The notes below the pieces were generated by a model. That model ran no database searches. It was not told the origin of the DNA and saw nothing but the letters and a program-made list of their open reading frames with translations. A stretch of DNA of 64,000 nt from JAGWAJ01 sp965215155. Its GTDB lineage: Bacteria; Acidobacteriota; Vicinamibacteria; Vicinamibacterales; UBA8438. This document shows positions 18,065 to 26,034 of this stretch, one piece after another. Numbering within the stretch: the stretch's first letter is position 1; every line of letters begins with the position of its first letter. Position numbers and translations under genes: made by a program. Location: NCBI GenBank assembly GCA_965215155.1, contig CBDCCY010000001.1, positions 62,001-126,000 on the forward strand, written 5' to 3'.

Positions 18065-18412
18065 GTGTATATCAACGGGAGCGACCTGCTTCGCCACTTC
18101 GCGAGGGTGCGTCGCGCCGCGCTGGCAGGGGAAACGGTGGTCATCGCCACTCGGGACGGCAATCTCGTGCTGACGGCTCAGTCGCAGGTTGGCGATCCAG
18201 GGCGCGGGCCTGAACGGGACGCGACCGTTCGTTCCGATGCCGATCTCGACACGGCGGTGCGAGCGCGAGAGGCCGTCACCGCGAGCGGCGCCCCACGTCG
18301 CTTCGTATCCCGCGCAGCGATCATCGATGCGGCCCGCAGCGCGCCCCGGATCGATGCGGACCGGTTCCGCGCCGACCTCGACGCCCTGATCGACCCGTGC
18401 GTCGATGGATAG
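18065..18412 (+). CDS. Phd/YefM-like antitoxin, no toxin partner visible
   Basis: The 115-aa protein begins MYINGSDLLRHFARVRRAAL, then GETVVIATRDGNLVLT, the pattern of prevent-host-death antitoxins (an N-terminal beta-alpha DNA-binding dimer followed by a flexible toxin-binding tail). Start is GTG 18065; no strong ribosome site is seen. Downstream on the same strand no PIN, RelE or Doc-like frame follows, so it is an orphan or its toxin was lost. It lies 38 bases after the HerA gene and could instead be a small regulator of that set. Confidence 0.45.
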   Translation: MYINGSDLLRHFARVRRAALAGETVVIATRDGNLVLTAQSQVGDPGRGPERDATVRSDADLDTAVRAREAVTASGAPRRFVSRAAIIDAARSAPRIDADRFRADLDALIDPCVDG

Positions 18413-18462
18413 TCATGGGCGCCGGACACGTCCGTCTCGATCGAATCGCTTCGGTGCCGGAG

Positions 18463-18828
18463 TCACGACAGGCCGGGGTCCAATCGGTCCGTTCCCAACA
18501 AGAGCGCTACGCCGCGCAGGACGTCGCGGATCCTGTTGCCGTCCAAGTCGCCGATCCGTTCCTGGAGTTGCTGCCGGTCGACGGTCCGGAGCTGTGAGAC
18601 GTTCACGACGCTCCGGCGCGGAAGTCCGCCCTCGCCCTTGCGCAGACCGACGTTGCCGGGCATGCCTGCGAGGCTCTGGTTCGACGTGATCGCCGCCACG
18701 ACCACCGTGGACATAGCGCTCTCATTGAAGCGATCATGCTGGACGACCACCGCTGGGCGACGACCGGCTGGCGTGGAGCCTTCTGGCTTGCCGAAGTGCA
18801 GCCAGTAGATGGCTCCCTGACGGATCAC
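18463..18828 (-). CDS. mazF: MazF/PemK-type endoribonuclease toxin
   Basis: The 121-aa protein has the MazF pattern: RQGAIYWLHFGKPEG, RRPAVVVQHDRFNESAMSTVV, ITSNQSLAGMPGNVGLRKGEGGL, then SVVNVSQLRTVDRQQL, which includes the Arg-Pro-Val-Val strand and the Ser-Val-Val-Asn-Val-Ser-Gln core of the fold. MazF enzymes cut mRNA at short sequences when freed from their antitoxin. The GTG start overlaps the TGA of the antitoxin gene (GTGA, 18825-18828), so toxin translation is likely coupled to that of the antitoxin. Confidence 0.9.
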   Translation of the reverse strand: MIRQGAIYWLHFGKPEGSTPAGRRPAVVVQHDRFNESAMSTVVVAAITSNQSLAGMPGNVGLRKGEGGLPRRSVVNVSQLRTVDRQQLQERIGDLDGNRIRDVLRGVALLLGTDRLDPGLS

Positions 18829-19139
18829 CAGCGCTCGTCACCCCAGTCCGTGCCGGCCGCATCCAACTCGGCCGCCGTTCGGAGCTGTTCCCGACGCAGT
18901 TCCGGATCCGCGAACAGCTCGTTCAGACGTCGGGTAACGTCGGTGCCGGTGCGATCCGCAAGATCGTCTGCGACAGCCTCCCGAGCCACCGCGGCCGTTT
19001 GACCCTGTGGGGCACTGGTCGCGAGCAACGAGCGCAACTCGGACTCCAACATGTCCATGAGCCAGCGCGCGAACGCATCCTGTTCGTTGTCTGGAAGCCG
19101 GGCCACCCTCGCGAACGCCTTCGCCAGCAGCTCCGTCAC
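18825..19139 (-). CDS. Antitoxin partner of MazF
   Basis: The 104-aa protein starts VTELLAKAFARVARLPDNEQDAFARWLMDML, the pattern of small addiction-module antitoxins in which a Leu-Pro-x-x-Glu-Gln helix precedes an acidic tail. The tail here (NELFADPELRREQLRTAAEL) probably wraps the toxin. The GTG at 19139 is chosen because AGGAGG lies nine bases upstream; codons before it show no protein-like pattern. The gene is divergent from the amidase at 19275, with a 135-base gap that must hold both promoters. Confidence 0.75.
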   Translation of the reverse strand: MTELLAKAFARVARLPDNEQDAFARWLMDMLESELRSLLATSAPQGQTAAVAREAVADDLADRTGTDVTRRLNELFADPELRREQLRTAAELDAAGTDWGDERW

Positions 19140-19274
19140 GTCGCGAAACCTCCTGGGAAGATTGTAGCTTGCCTGACGGGGCCTGGGGTTCCCGCCCGTC
19201 GCCTCCCCCGCGAGAGTCCGGACGGGGTAGCCTAGGCGGAAGTCGGTTCCTCGCCTTCCGGGAGGAAGTTTGGC

Positions 19275-21626
19275 ATGCATGGATTGACGACGACGCGTGA
19301 ACGATGGCGCCGGAAGTCGGCGGAAGCGGCGGCGGCAGCGGCGGTGATCCTACTGATGGCGGGAATCGCCGTCGCGCAACCCGAGGCCGGCTCCTCGGAT
19401 CGCTTCCGGATCGAGGAGGCGACCATCGAGGGGATTCAGCAGGCGCTCCGGAGCGGCCGAATCAGTTGCCAGGGCGTGGTGCAGGCCTACGTCGACCGGG
19501 CCCGGGCCTACAACGGCGCGTGCACGCAGCTCGTCACCCTCGACGGCGCGCCGGTGGCGCCCGCGAGCGGCCCGGTCCGCGCCGGCGCGCCGGTGCGCTT
19601 CCCTGCCTCCACCGTCCCGGTCACGAGCATCCTTCCGGACTTCGACCGCTACGCCGGCCCGCCGCTGGACCTGGGGCGCATGGAGCCCACGCTCTCCGAC
19701 CCCGCCGTGCAGGCACAGTACGGCATGGTGGCCGGCGTCCCGAACGCGGGGCAGGTGAACGCGCTCAGCACGCTCAACCTGCGCGGCGAGCGGTCGGCGA
19801 CCTGCCAGGGCGCCTGCGACGCGCATCCCTCGACGGGGGCGCTGCCCGCGGATTGCCCTGCCGCCTGCGAGGCGTTCCGGCAGCATCCCGACGCCCTCGA
19901 GCGGGCGGTCGAGCTGGACGCGCGGTACGGCTCCGACCCCGATCTGGCCGCGCTCCCGATGTACTGCGTTCCCCTGGCCTTCAAGGACGTCTTCGACACG
20001 AAGGACATGCGGACCACGACGGCGGCCGACATCGACTTCGCCATGGACGCTCCCCCTGCCGACGCAACCGTCGTCGAACGATTGCGGCAGAAGGGTGCCG
20101 TCATCTACGCCAAGGCGAACGCGACCGAGTTCAACGGCGGCATCGGCAATCCCGGCGGGCCGGCCACCGCGACCGCCCGCTACCTGGGCTACGCGGAACG
20201 GAGCACGTGGGGCGGGCAGGCCTGCAACCCCTACGACACCGAGCGCTCGCCGCGGGGCTCGAGCTCCGGGTCGGGCGTCGCCGTGTCGGCGAACCTCGCC
20301 GCCTGCGCCTTCTGCGAGCAGACGGGGGGTTCGTGCAAGGGTCCGGCGTCGCGGAACGGCGTGGTGAGCCTGCTCACGACCAAGGGGCTGATCCCGTACG
20401 GCGGAGCCGTCGGATCGAACCCGCTGGTGGACCGGGCGGGCATCAACTGCCGCTTCGTCCGGGACACGGCCCTCGTGCTGGACGCCCTCCGGGACCCGGA
20501 GCTGGGGTACTTCGATCCCCGGGACATCTACACCGCCGTTCCGGAAGCCCTGGTCTCCAATGAACCCTACGCCAGCTACGTGGTCGGGGAGGCTCCCGCC
20601 GACGAGGGCGGCGCGGGCGAACCACTGCTGGCCGGCATGCGCATCGGCATCGTCCGCGAGTACATGGTCGAGCACACGCCGAACGACGCGGCGATCAGCG
20701 ATCGGATCGACGACGAGATCGAGACCGTGCTCCGGGATCGGCTCGGGGCCAGCCTCGTCGAATCTGTCGATCCGCTGTACCCCGACGACCCCGATGTCGA
20801 GAACATGGCCTACACGTTCCAGGACGCTCTGGCCGAGATCCTGCCGATCCACATGCCGGAGTACCTCGCCACGACGACCGCCGACGGCAGCCTGGAGTTC
20901 GCGGTGGCGGGCCACGACGTGACGTCGAAGCGCTACCTGGTCCGGCTGGCGGAGGGCGACGCGCCGCTGGCGCCCAACCTGAACCTCCGGCGCGTGACGC
21001 TCTCGCCCCCGACACGGAGCTTCGCCTTCCACATCGATCAGTACCTGGCCCGGCGCGGCGACGAGCGGGTCACCGACATGGCCAGCCTCGACGCCAACAC
21101 GAAGTACTTCTCCGCCGCCGCGGAGGCCGGCTCGGCGAACTGGGCCGCGCTCGACGACGTCGGTTCGGAGGGCAACACCGAGCGGATGCGCATGCGCGCG
21201 GTGATGCAGCTCGTGCTGGCCAAGGTGATGCGCGAGAACCGCCTCGACGTCCTCGTGAACCCCGAGAACACGACGCCTCACCAGAAGGTCGGCGGGCCGA
21301 GCGAGCCCGCCGTCGCCGGCCGCGGCGCGGCAGGGGCGACCCAGACCATCACCGCGCTCATCGGAGCCCCCGAGATCGTCGTCCCGGCCGGGTTCAACGA
21401 CCTGGTCTACGAACCCCGGTACGTCCTGAACGCCGCTGGCGACCGTTACGACGCCGTCACCGGCGACGAGCGGTCGCGGCTGGAGACGCCGCTGCCGATC
21501 AGCCTCATGTTCTGGGCCGGCCCGGGCGACGAGGCGGCGGTGCTGCGAGCGGCCTCCGCCTACGAGGCGGCGACCCGACACCGGATACCGCCTCCCGACT
21601 TCGGCCCGCTTCCGGACGAGCCGTAG
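19275..21626 (+). CDS. Secreted amidase-signature family enzyme
   Basis: The 783-aa protein has a signal peptide (cleavage near AVAQPEAG) and an amidase-signature core: catalytic Lys in VPLAFKDVFDT, the Ser-rich loop SPRGSSSGSGVAVSANL and the cis-Ser/nucleophile region CEQTGGSCKGPASRNGVV. In the family the Ser-cisSer-Lys triad hydrolyses amide bonds. It is longer than usual (about 450-550), with extra segments at residues 95-220 that hold several Cys pairs (TCQGACDAH, DCPAACEAF), suggesting disulfides in an exported protein. GGAGGA precedes the ATG. Substrate unknown. Confidence 0.85.
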   Translation: MHGLTTTRERWRRKSAEAAAAAAVILLMAGIAVAQPEAGSSDRFRIEEATIEGIQQALRSGRISCQGVVQAYVDRARAYNGACTQLVTLDGAPVAPASGPVRAGAPVRFPASTVPVTSILPDFDRYAGPPLDLGRMEPTLSDPAVQAQYGMVAGVPNAGQVNALSTLNLRGERSATCQGACDAHPSTGALPADCPAACEAFRQHPDALERAVELDARYGSDPDLAALPMYCVPLAFKDVFDTKDMRTTTAADIDFAMDAPPADATVVERLRQKGAVIYAKANATEFNGGIGNPGGPATATARYLGYAERSTWGGQACNPYDTERSPRGSSSGSGVAVSANLAACAFCEQTGGSCKGPASRNGVVSLLTTKGLIPYGGAVGSNPLVDRAGINCRFVRDTALVLDALRDPELGYFDPRDIYTAVPEALVSNEPYASYVVGEAPADEGGAGEPLLAGMRIGIVREYMVEHTPNDAAISDRIDDEIETVLRDRLGASLVESVDPLYPDDPDVENMAYTFQDALAEILPIHMPEYLATTTADGSLEFAVAGHDVTSKRYLVRLAEGDAPLAPNLNLRRVTLSPPTRSFAFHIDQYLARRGDERVTDMASLDANTKYFSAAAEAGSANWAALDDVGSEGNTERMRMRAVMQLVLAKVMRENRLDVLVNPENTTPHQKVGGPSEPAVAGRGAAGATQTITALIGAPEIVVPAGFNDLVYEPRYVLNAAGDRYDAVTGDERSRLETPLPISLMFWAGPGDEAAVLRAASAYEAATRHRIPPPDFGPLPDEP

Positions 21627-21803
21627 ACCGTTCGACCGGCACGGCGCGCACTCGCGGCCCTTGCCCACCGGAGCGCGTGCTTCGCGAGTCCGGCGAGCTG
21701 GTTGCCGGCAGCGCTCTGCTCGCACGGGCGCGGGCCCGTACGTCACGCGTTGCTGGCGGATAGAATCGATGGGGACGTCCCCGGTATCCGAACCGCCCGA
21801 ACC

Positions 21804-22839
21804 ATGACCAACCTTCTCTCCTTTCTGTTCGTCCTCGGCGTTCTCGTCTTCGTGCACGAGCTGGGCCATTTCCTGGCGGCTCGCCGGCTGGGGGTGCGGG
21901 TGCTGACCTTCTCGCTCGGCTTCGGCCCGAAGATCCTCAAGGCCAGGCGCGGCGATACGGACTACTGCGTCAGCGCTATCCCGCTCGGCGGCTACGTGTC
22001 GATGGCAGGCATGAGCCCGGAGGAGGCGCGCGGCGCGTCCGACGAGTTCCTGTCGAAGACCAAGTGGGAGCGCTTCCAGGTGCTGGCGGCCGGACCGGCG
22101 ATGAACGTCGTCCTGGCGATCCTGCTGATGTGGGCCGTGCTCTACCAGGGAGCCCCGGTGCCCGTTGACGGTGCGGCAATGCACCCGCAGGTCCGCGACG
22201 TGGCACCCGGCGACCCGGCCGACCTCGGCGGCATCGAGGCCGGCGACGTGATTGTCGCGATCGACGGGGAGTCGGTATCGCAGGAGGACCTCCTGGCCCG
22301 CATCGGCCGCAGCGCGGGACGCCGCTGTCGCTGACCGTGCGCCGCGACGGGCGGACGGAGGAAGTGCTCGTGACGCCCGTCGAGCGGGAGGATCGGGCCG
22401 TCATCGGCGTCGGCCTCTGGCCAACCGAGATGCGCGTCGTCGAGCCCGGCCTCGTCGAGGCGTTCCGGATGAGCCTCGCGCGCAACTACGAGTGGTCCGG
22501 GCTGATCTTCCGGACGCTGGGGGACTGCTCACCGCGGAGACGTCGCCCCGGCAGCTCGTCGGCCCCATCGGCATCGCGCAGTTGTCCGGCGCGGCGTCCC
22601 AGGCGGGGTGGCTGCAGCTCTTCACCCTGATGGCGATGATCTCCCTGAACCTCGGCATCCTGAACCTGCTGCCGATACCCGTCCTCGACGGCGGGCACAT
22701 CCTCGTCCTGGGGATGGAGGGCGTCGCACGCCGCGACTTCAGCGCCCGCGTCAAGGAGCGGATGCTGCAGACCGGCTACGTAGCCCTGCTGGTGCTGATG
22801 GGCACCGTGATCTACATGGACCTGACGCGCGTCCTGTGA
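21804..22839 (+). pseudogene. rseP: RseP/site-2 protease, split by two one-base deletions
   Basis: The gene encodes the intramembrane zinc protease that cleaves anti-sigma factors. Frame 1 (21804 to about 22316) has HELGHFLAARRLG (zinc HExxH) and the first PDZ region. A missing G in GCGGGACG moves to frame 2 (TPLSLTVRRDGRTEEVLVTP to RTLG, about 22317-22520). A missing G in CTGGGGGACTG moves to frame 3 (LLTAETSPRQLVGPIGIAQ, LNLLPIPVLDGGHIL with the third zinc ligand Asp, to the stop at 22839). Each break is cured by one G in a G run, so consensus error is as likely as true decay. Repaired length is 345 residues, somewhat short for the family. Confidence 0.85.
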
Positions 22840-22917
22840 TCCCACCGGCGGAGCACGTCTCGGGCTCCGGGTCGCGGAACCGCAATCGACCACGGAGCGG
22901 CCACCACGGAGGGTCCA

Positions 22918-23967
22918 ATGGAAGCAACCAAGAGACGATCGAGCCTGGCCGGCGTCGTCGTGCTGGCGAGCGTCGTCGCCGCGCCGCTGCTCGGACAGAC
23001 TGTTCGCTCCCCGGGCTTCCAGCCGGGCTCGGTGCCAGCCGCCGGCGGACAGCGGGTGACGCAGGCGGCTGTCGAGCGGTGGAAACAGGAGCTGACGAAC
23101 TGGGGCCGGTGGGGCGCCGACGACGAGAGAGGCACCCTGAACCTCATCACGCCGGCGAAGCGAAGGCACGCTGCCACCCTCGTGCGGGAGGGCATCTCCG
23201 TCTCGCTCGCGCGCGACGCCGAGACCGAGACGACCATCGACGGCCCGCGGCCGTATCAGGTCACGCCGCTCGGGATCACCGCCGACGACATCCGGGTTTC
23301 GTACCACGGGTTCATCCACACGCACCTCGACTTCCTGAACCACAACTTCATCGGCGAGGGCGTGACCTACAACGGCTACCGGCCGGACCCGGCCGAGGTC
23401 GCGGCGCGGGGCGGCCACGCCAGGAACACCGTGCACAACGCCAAGTCGGGCATCGTCACCCGGGGCGTGCTGATCGACATGGCGCGGTTCCGCAACGTGC
23501 CCTACCTGGAGCCGGGCACGCCGATCCACATAGAGGACATCGAAGCTTGGGAGGCGACGACGGGCGTGACCGTCTCCGCCGGCGACGTGGTGGTCGTCCG
23601 CACGGGCCGCTGGGCCCGGCGTGCCGAGGTCGGCCCCTGGGACGTGGCCAATGCGGCGGCCGGGCTGCACGCGTCGGTCATTCCGTGGCTCAGGGAGCGG
23701 GACATTGCGATCCTGGGCGGCGAGGCGGCTCAGGACATGGCGCCGGCCGACGCCGATCCGGCCGTCACGATGGCGGACGACCTCGGTCCCCGGCCGCTCC
23801 ACCGCTTCGCGCTCATCTACCTGGGGATGCCGCTGTTCGACAACCTGGACCTCGAGGCCGTGGGCGAGGTGGCCGCCTCGCTGAACCGCTACGAGTTCCT
23901 GCTGACGGCGGCGCCGCTGCCCACGCGCGGCACCGGGTCGCCGATCAATCCGATCGCCACGTTCTGA
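22918..23967 (+). CDS. Secreted cyclase-family hydrolase (kynurenine formamidase-like)
   Basis: The 349-aa protein has a signal peptide (cleavage near LLGQTVR) and the cyclase fold PF04199 as I recall it. NWGRWGADDERGTLNLITP is followed by the metal-binding pattern HGFIHTHLDFLNHNF, which corresponds to the HxxTHxDxxxH motif. Relatives hydrolyse formyl-kynurenine or related amide/lactone substrates with a metal ion. GGAGG stands before the ATG. Its neighbours do not point to tryptophan breakdown, so the substrate is open. Confidence 0.8.
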   Translation: MEATKRRSSLAGVVVLASVVAAPLLGQTVRSPGFQPGSVPAAGGQRVTQAAVERWKQELTNWGRWGADDERGTLNLITPAKRRHAATLVREGISVSLARDAETETTIDGPRPYQVTPLGITADDIRVSYHGFIHTHLDFLNHNFIGEGVTYNGYRPDPAEVAARGGHARNTVHNAKSGIVTRGVLIDMARFRNVPYLEPGTPIHIEDIEAWEATTGVTVSAGDVVVVRTGRWARRAEVGPWDVANAAAGLHASVIPWLRERDIAILGGEAAQDMAPADADPAVTMADDLGPRPLHRFALIYLGMPLFDNLDLEAVGEVAASLNRYEFLLTAAPLPTRGTGSPINPIATF

Positions 23968-24007
23968 CTCATCGACTCGGCACGTCGCAGCGAGACGCGC
24001 CGCGGGA

Positions 24008-24205
24008 TCAGGCGGGTGGAAGCGCGCGCGGTGTCAGGACGTCGACGGCCTTCGTCCAGCCGTCCATCGCGCCCTCCAGCTTCGCCATCCGTTCGCGGAG
24101 ATCCGCCATGTCACGGTGCAGGCTGAAGTGAGACGCGACAACCGTCGCGCCCACCGTCAGAACAGCGACGCCAACGCCGATGATTGCCCAGAACTCGGGG
24201 GTCAT
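24008..24205 (-). CDS. Small membrane protein with coiled coil
   Basis: The 65-aa frame has one transmembrane helix (FWAIIGVGVAVLTVGATVVA) and then a heptad-like charged segment (DMADLRERMAKLEGAMDGW). Its ATG lies four bases beyond the stop of the truncated cytochrome on the same strand. Proteins of this shape are common as small uncharacterised ORFs; no function can be given. Confidence 0.55.
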   Translation of the reverse strand: MTPEFWAIIGVGVAVLTVGATVVASHFSLHRDMADLRERMAKLEGAMDGWTKAVDVLTPRALPPA

Positions 24206-24208
24206 GGT

Positions 24209-24591
24209 TCAGGGCTCGCCCTGTGTGACAGCGAGCACGACGCGCGCAGGGTCGTTCTCACGGCAAGTGTCATTCCGTTGACGATCGTCCGGAGCGCCGT
24301 TCAGCCGGCGGCCGTGACACAGGCCGCAGGCGCCAGTGTACGCGGCCCGGCCCCGCCCCGCCTGCGCTTCGGTGTAGACCCCGTCCCAGACCGATGCCAA
24401 GCCTCCCGCGTCCGCGGACCCCTCGAGCACCGCGGCCACCTCGCCGACCGTCACGTTCCCGAAGTCGTTCGTCCAGGCGTTGCGGACGTAGTTGGCCAGC
24501 GACGCCGTCTGCGCCTCCGTCAGGGCCGGGAACGGAGGCATGTTGGCCGCGCCCTGGCGGATGAAGCGGACGGTCCGGGCCGTGATTGCTA
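24209..24591 (-). pseudogene. Diheme cytochrome c, distal part (separated by IS630)
   Basis: Reading from the IS edge, the frame continues the first heme domain (AITARTVRFIRQGAANMPPF, with the axial Met in NMPPF), then a linker and a second heme motif CGLCH in YTGACGLCHGRRLNGAPDD. The sequence then changes abruptly and stops at 24209, without the usual distal half of the second domain. Joined to 25750-26034 through a single TA it reads RDNERLAITARTV without a frame change. So this is the 3' part of a gene cut by the insertion, and its own 3' end was probably already truncated. Confidence 0.8.
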
Positions 24592-25749
24592 GTGTCCAAC
24601 GCCTGAAGTTCTTGACCAGTAGAATCGGCTCGTGGTACGGTCGGCCCGGAAGCGAGGAGGGCCGTGCCGAACCATTACACACGAGAGGTCCCGGAGGTCT
24701 CGGACGCACAGCGCGAGGAACTGGAGGGTTGGCTGCGCCGGCGCAATACCGCGCAGGCTCTGGCCCTGAGGGCACGCATCGTGCTGCAGAGCGCCGCGGG
24801 ACGGAGCGACCAGGTCGTGGCGCAGGCTCTGGGCACGACGCGGGCCACGGTCGGCAAGTGGCGGCGGCGGTTCCTGCGCAACGGCTGCGACGGCTTGCTG
24901 GACGAACCACGGCCGGGCGCGCCGCGCCGGGTGTCGGACGAGGACGTCGAACGGGTCGTGGTCCGGACGCTGGAGACGACCCCACGGGGGGCGACGCATT
25001 GGAGCCGGGAGTCGATGGCCCGAGCCTGCGGGCTGAGCGCTTCGACCGTCGGCCGCGTGTGGCGCGCGTTCGCGCTCAAGCCCCATCGCAGCGAGACCTT
25101 CAAGCTGTCGCGAGACCCGTTGTTCATCGAGAAAGTGCGCGATATCGTGGGGCTGTACCTGCATCCGCCGGAGCGAGCGGTGGTGCTGTGTGTGGATGAG
25201 AAGTCGCAGATCCAGGCGTTGAACCGTACCCAGCCGGTGTTGCCGATGCGTCCGGGAGCACCGGAGCAGCGGACACACGACTATCGACGGCACGGCACGA
25301 CCTCGTTGTTCGCGGCCCTGAACACCGCCACCGGCGAGGTGATCGGCAGGTGCTTTCGGAAGCACCGCTCGGTGGAGTTCAAGCGCTTCCTCGCCGTGAT
25401 CGACAAGGCGGTGCCGCCCGACCTCGACATCCACCTGGTGCTGGACAACTACGGCACGCACAAGACGGCGATGATCCACGACTGGCTGGCACGGCGTCCT
25501 CGGTATCACCTGCACTTCACGCCCACGAGCGCATCGTGGCTCAACCAGGTAGAGCGTTGGTTCGCCGAGATCACCCGGCAGCAGATCCGGCGTGGAACCC
25601 ATCGCAGCACCCAAGCACTCGAGGCGGCGATCAAGGAGTACCTGGCGGTCTACAACGAAGACCCCAAGCCCTTCGTCTGGACGAAGACCGCCGAGCAGAT
25701 CCTGGAATCCCTGAAGCGTTACTGCTCACGTATTTCTGACGGTGCACAC
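24592..25749 (+). mobile_element. Complete IS630-family insertion sequence
   Basis: The element is flanked by TA on both sides (24590-24591 and 25750-25751), the hallmark target duplication. Its ends form imperfect inverted repeats: TAGTGTCCAACGCC on the left and TAGTGTGCACCGTC on the right (minus strand), 11 of 14 matching. It carries one transposase gene and sits inside a cytochrome c gene, whose frame is restored by removing the element with one TA. A partial copy differing by a 2-base deletion is at 1-719 in the same orientation. Confidence 0.92.
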
Positions 25750-25752
25750 TAG
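24664..25752 (+). CDS. IS630-family transposase
   Basis: The 362-aa protein has N-terminal helix-turn-helix domains (about residues 5-130: RNTAQALALRARIVLQ, GTTRATVGKWRRRFL) followed by a DDE catalytic domain. The three acidic residues lie in VVLCVDEKSQ, HLVLDNYGTHK and SWLNQVERWFAE. These enzymes cut and paste the element at TA sites. The start is GTG 24664 with GAGGAG just upstream. The TAG stop overlaps the right TA of the element (25750-25751). The protein looks complete and is probably active. Confidence 0.92.
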   Translation: MPNHYTREVPEVSDAQREELEGWLRRRNTAQALALRARIVLQSAAGRSDQVVAQALGTTRATVGKWRRRFLRNGCDGLLDEPRPGAPRRVSDEDVERVVVRTLETTPRGATHWSRESMARACGLSASTVGRVWRAFALKPHRSETFKLSRDPLFIEKVRDIVGLYLHPPERAVVLCVDEKSQIQALNRTQPVLPMRPGAPEQRTHDYRRHGTTSLFAALNTATGEVIGRCFRKHRSVEFKRFLAVIDKAVPPDLDIHLVLDNYGTHKTAMIHDWLARRPRYHLHFTPTSASWLNQVERWFAEITRQQIRRGTHRSTQALEAAIKEYLAVYNEDPKPFVWTKTAEQILESLKRYCSRISDGAH

Positions 25753-26034
25753 GCGCTCGTTGTCCCGCAGGGCCGGGAAGGCCGGCGGGCGCCCCTCTCC
25801 GTCGACTCCATGGCACAGGGCGCAGTGTTCCTCGTAGAGCTGCCGTCCCCGTTCGGCGAGCGCCGCGTCGCTGGGTTGCGCAGCGGCGGCGACAGGGGCG
25901 ACGAGACATGCCAGGAGCGCTTGGAGAAGGCCCCGCCGCACTCGAACCCCGAAGCTCGCGCCTTCGCCGAAGCCTTGGAGGGGCGGGCCCGTGCGCCGCC
26001 CCGGCGTCGGACGATTACGACCAGATGTCGGCAT
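25750..26034 (-). pseudogene. Diheme cytochrome c, proximal part (interrupted by IS630)
   Basis: The frame starts at ATG 26034 (GGGAG seven bases before it), 20 bases inside the end of the upstream gene. A signal peptide follows (LLQALLACLVAPVAAAAQ), then the first heme motif CALCH in YEEHCALCHGVDGEGRPP. At RDNERL it meets the IS edge and continues into element sequence for a few meaningless codons. GTG 25941 is an alternative start, nearer to the signal peptide. The protein would be exported and carry electrons, probably from the flavoprotein of the same gene cluster. Confidence 0.8.

Noticed and set aside
18405..18689. Plus-strand frame after the Phd-like antitoxin as its toxin
   Set aside because: The translation is Arg/Ser/Gly-rich with no PIN, RelE or Doc motif and it lies antisense to mazF.
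22310..22525. Programmed ribosomal frameshifting in rseP
   Set aside because: Two separate shifts in one gene, with no slippery heptamer and structure typical of programmed shifts and no such regulation known for RseP; missing bases in G runs explain them better.
25931..25960. TCGAACCCC resembling a tRNA T-arm
   Set aside because: It lies within the cytochrome c coding frame and no acceptor or anticodon arms surround it.
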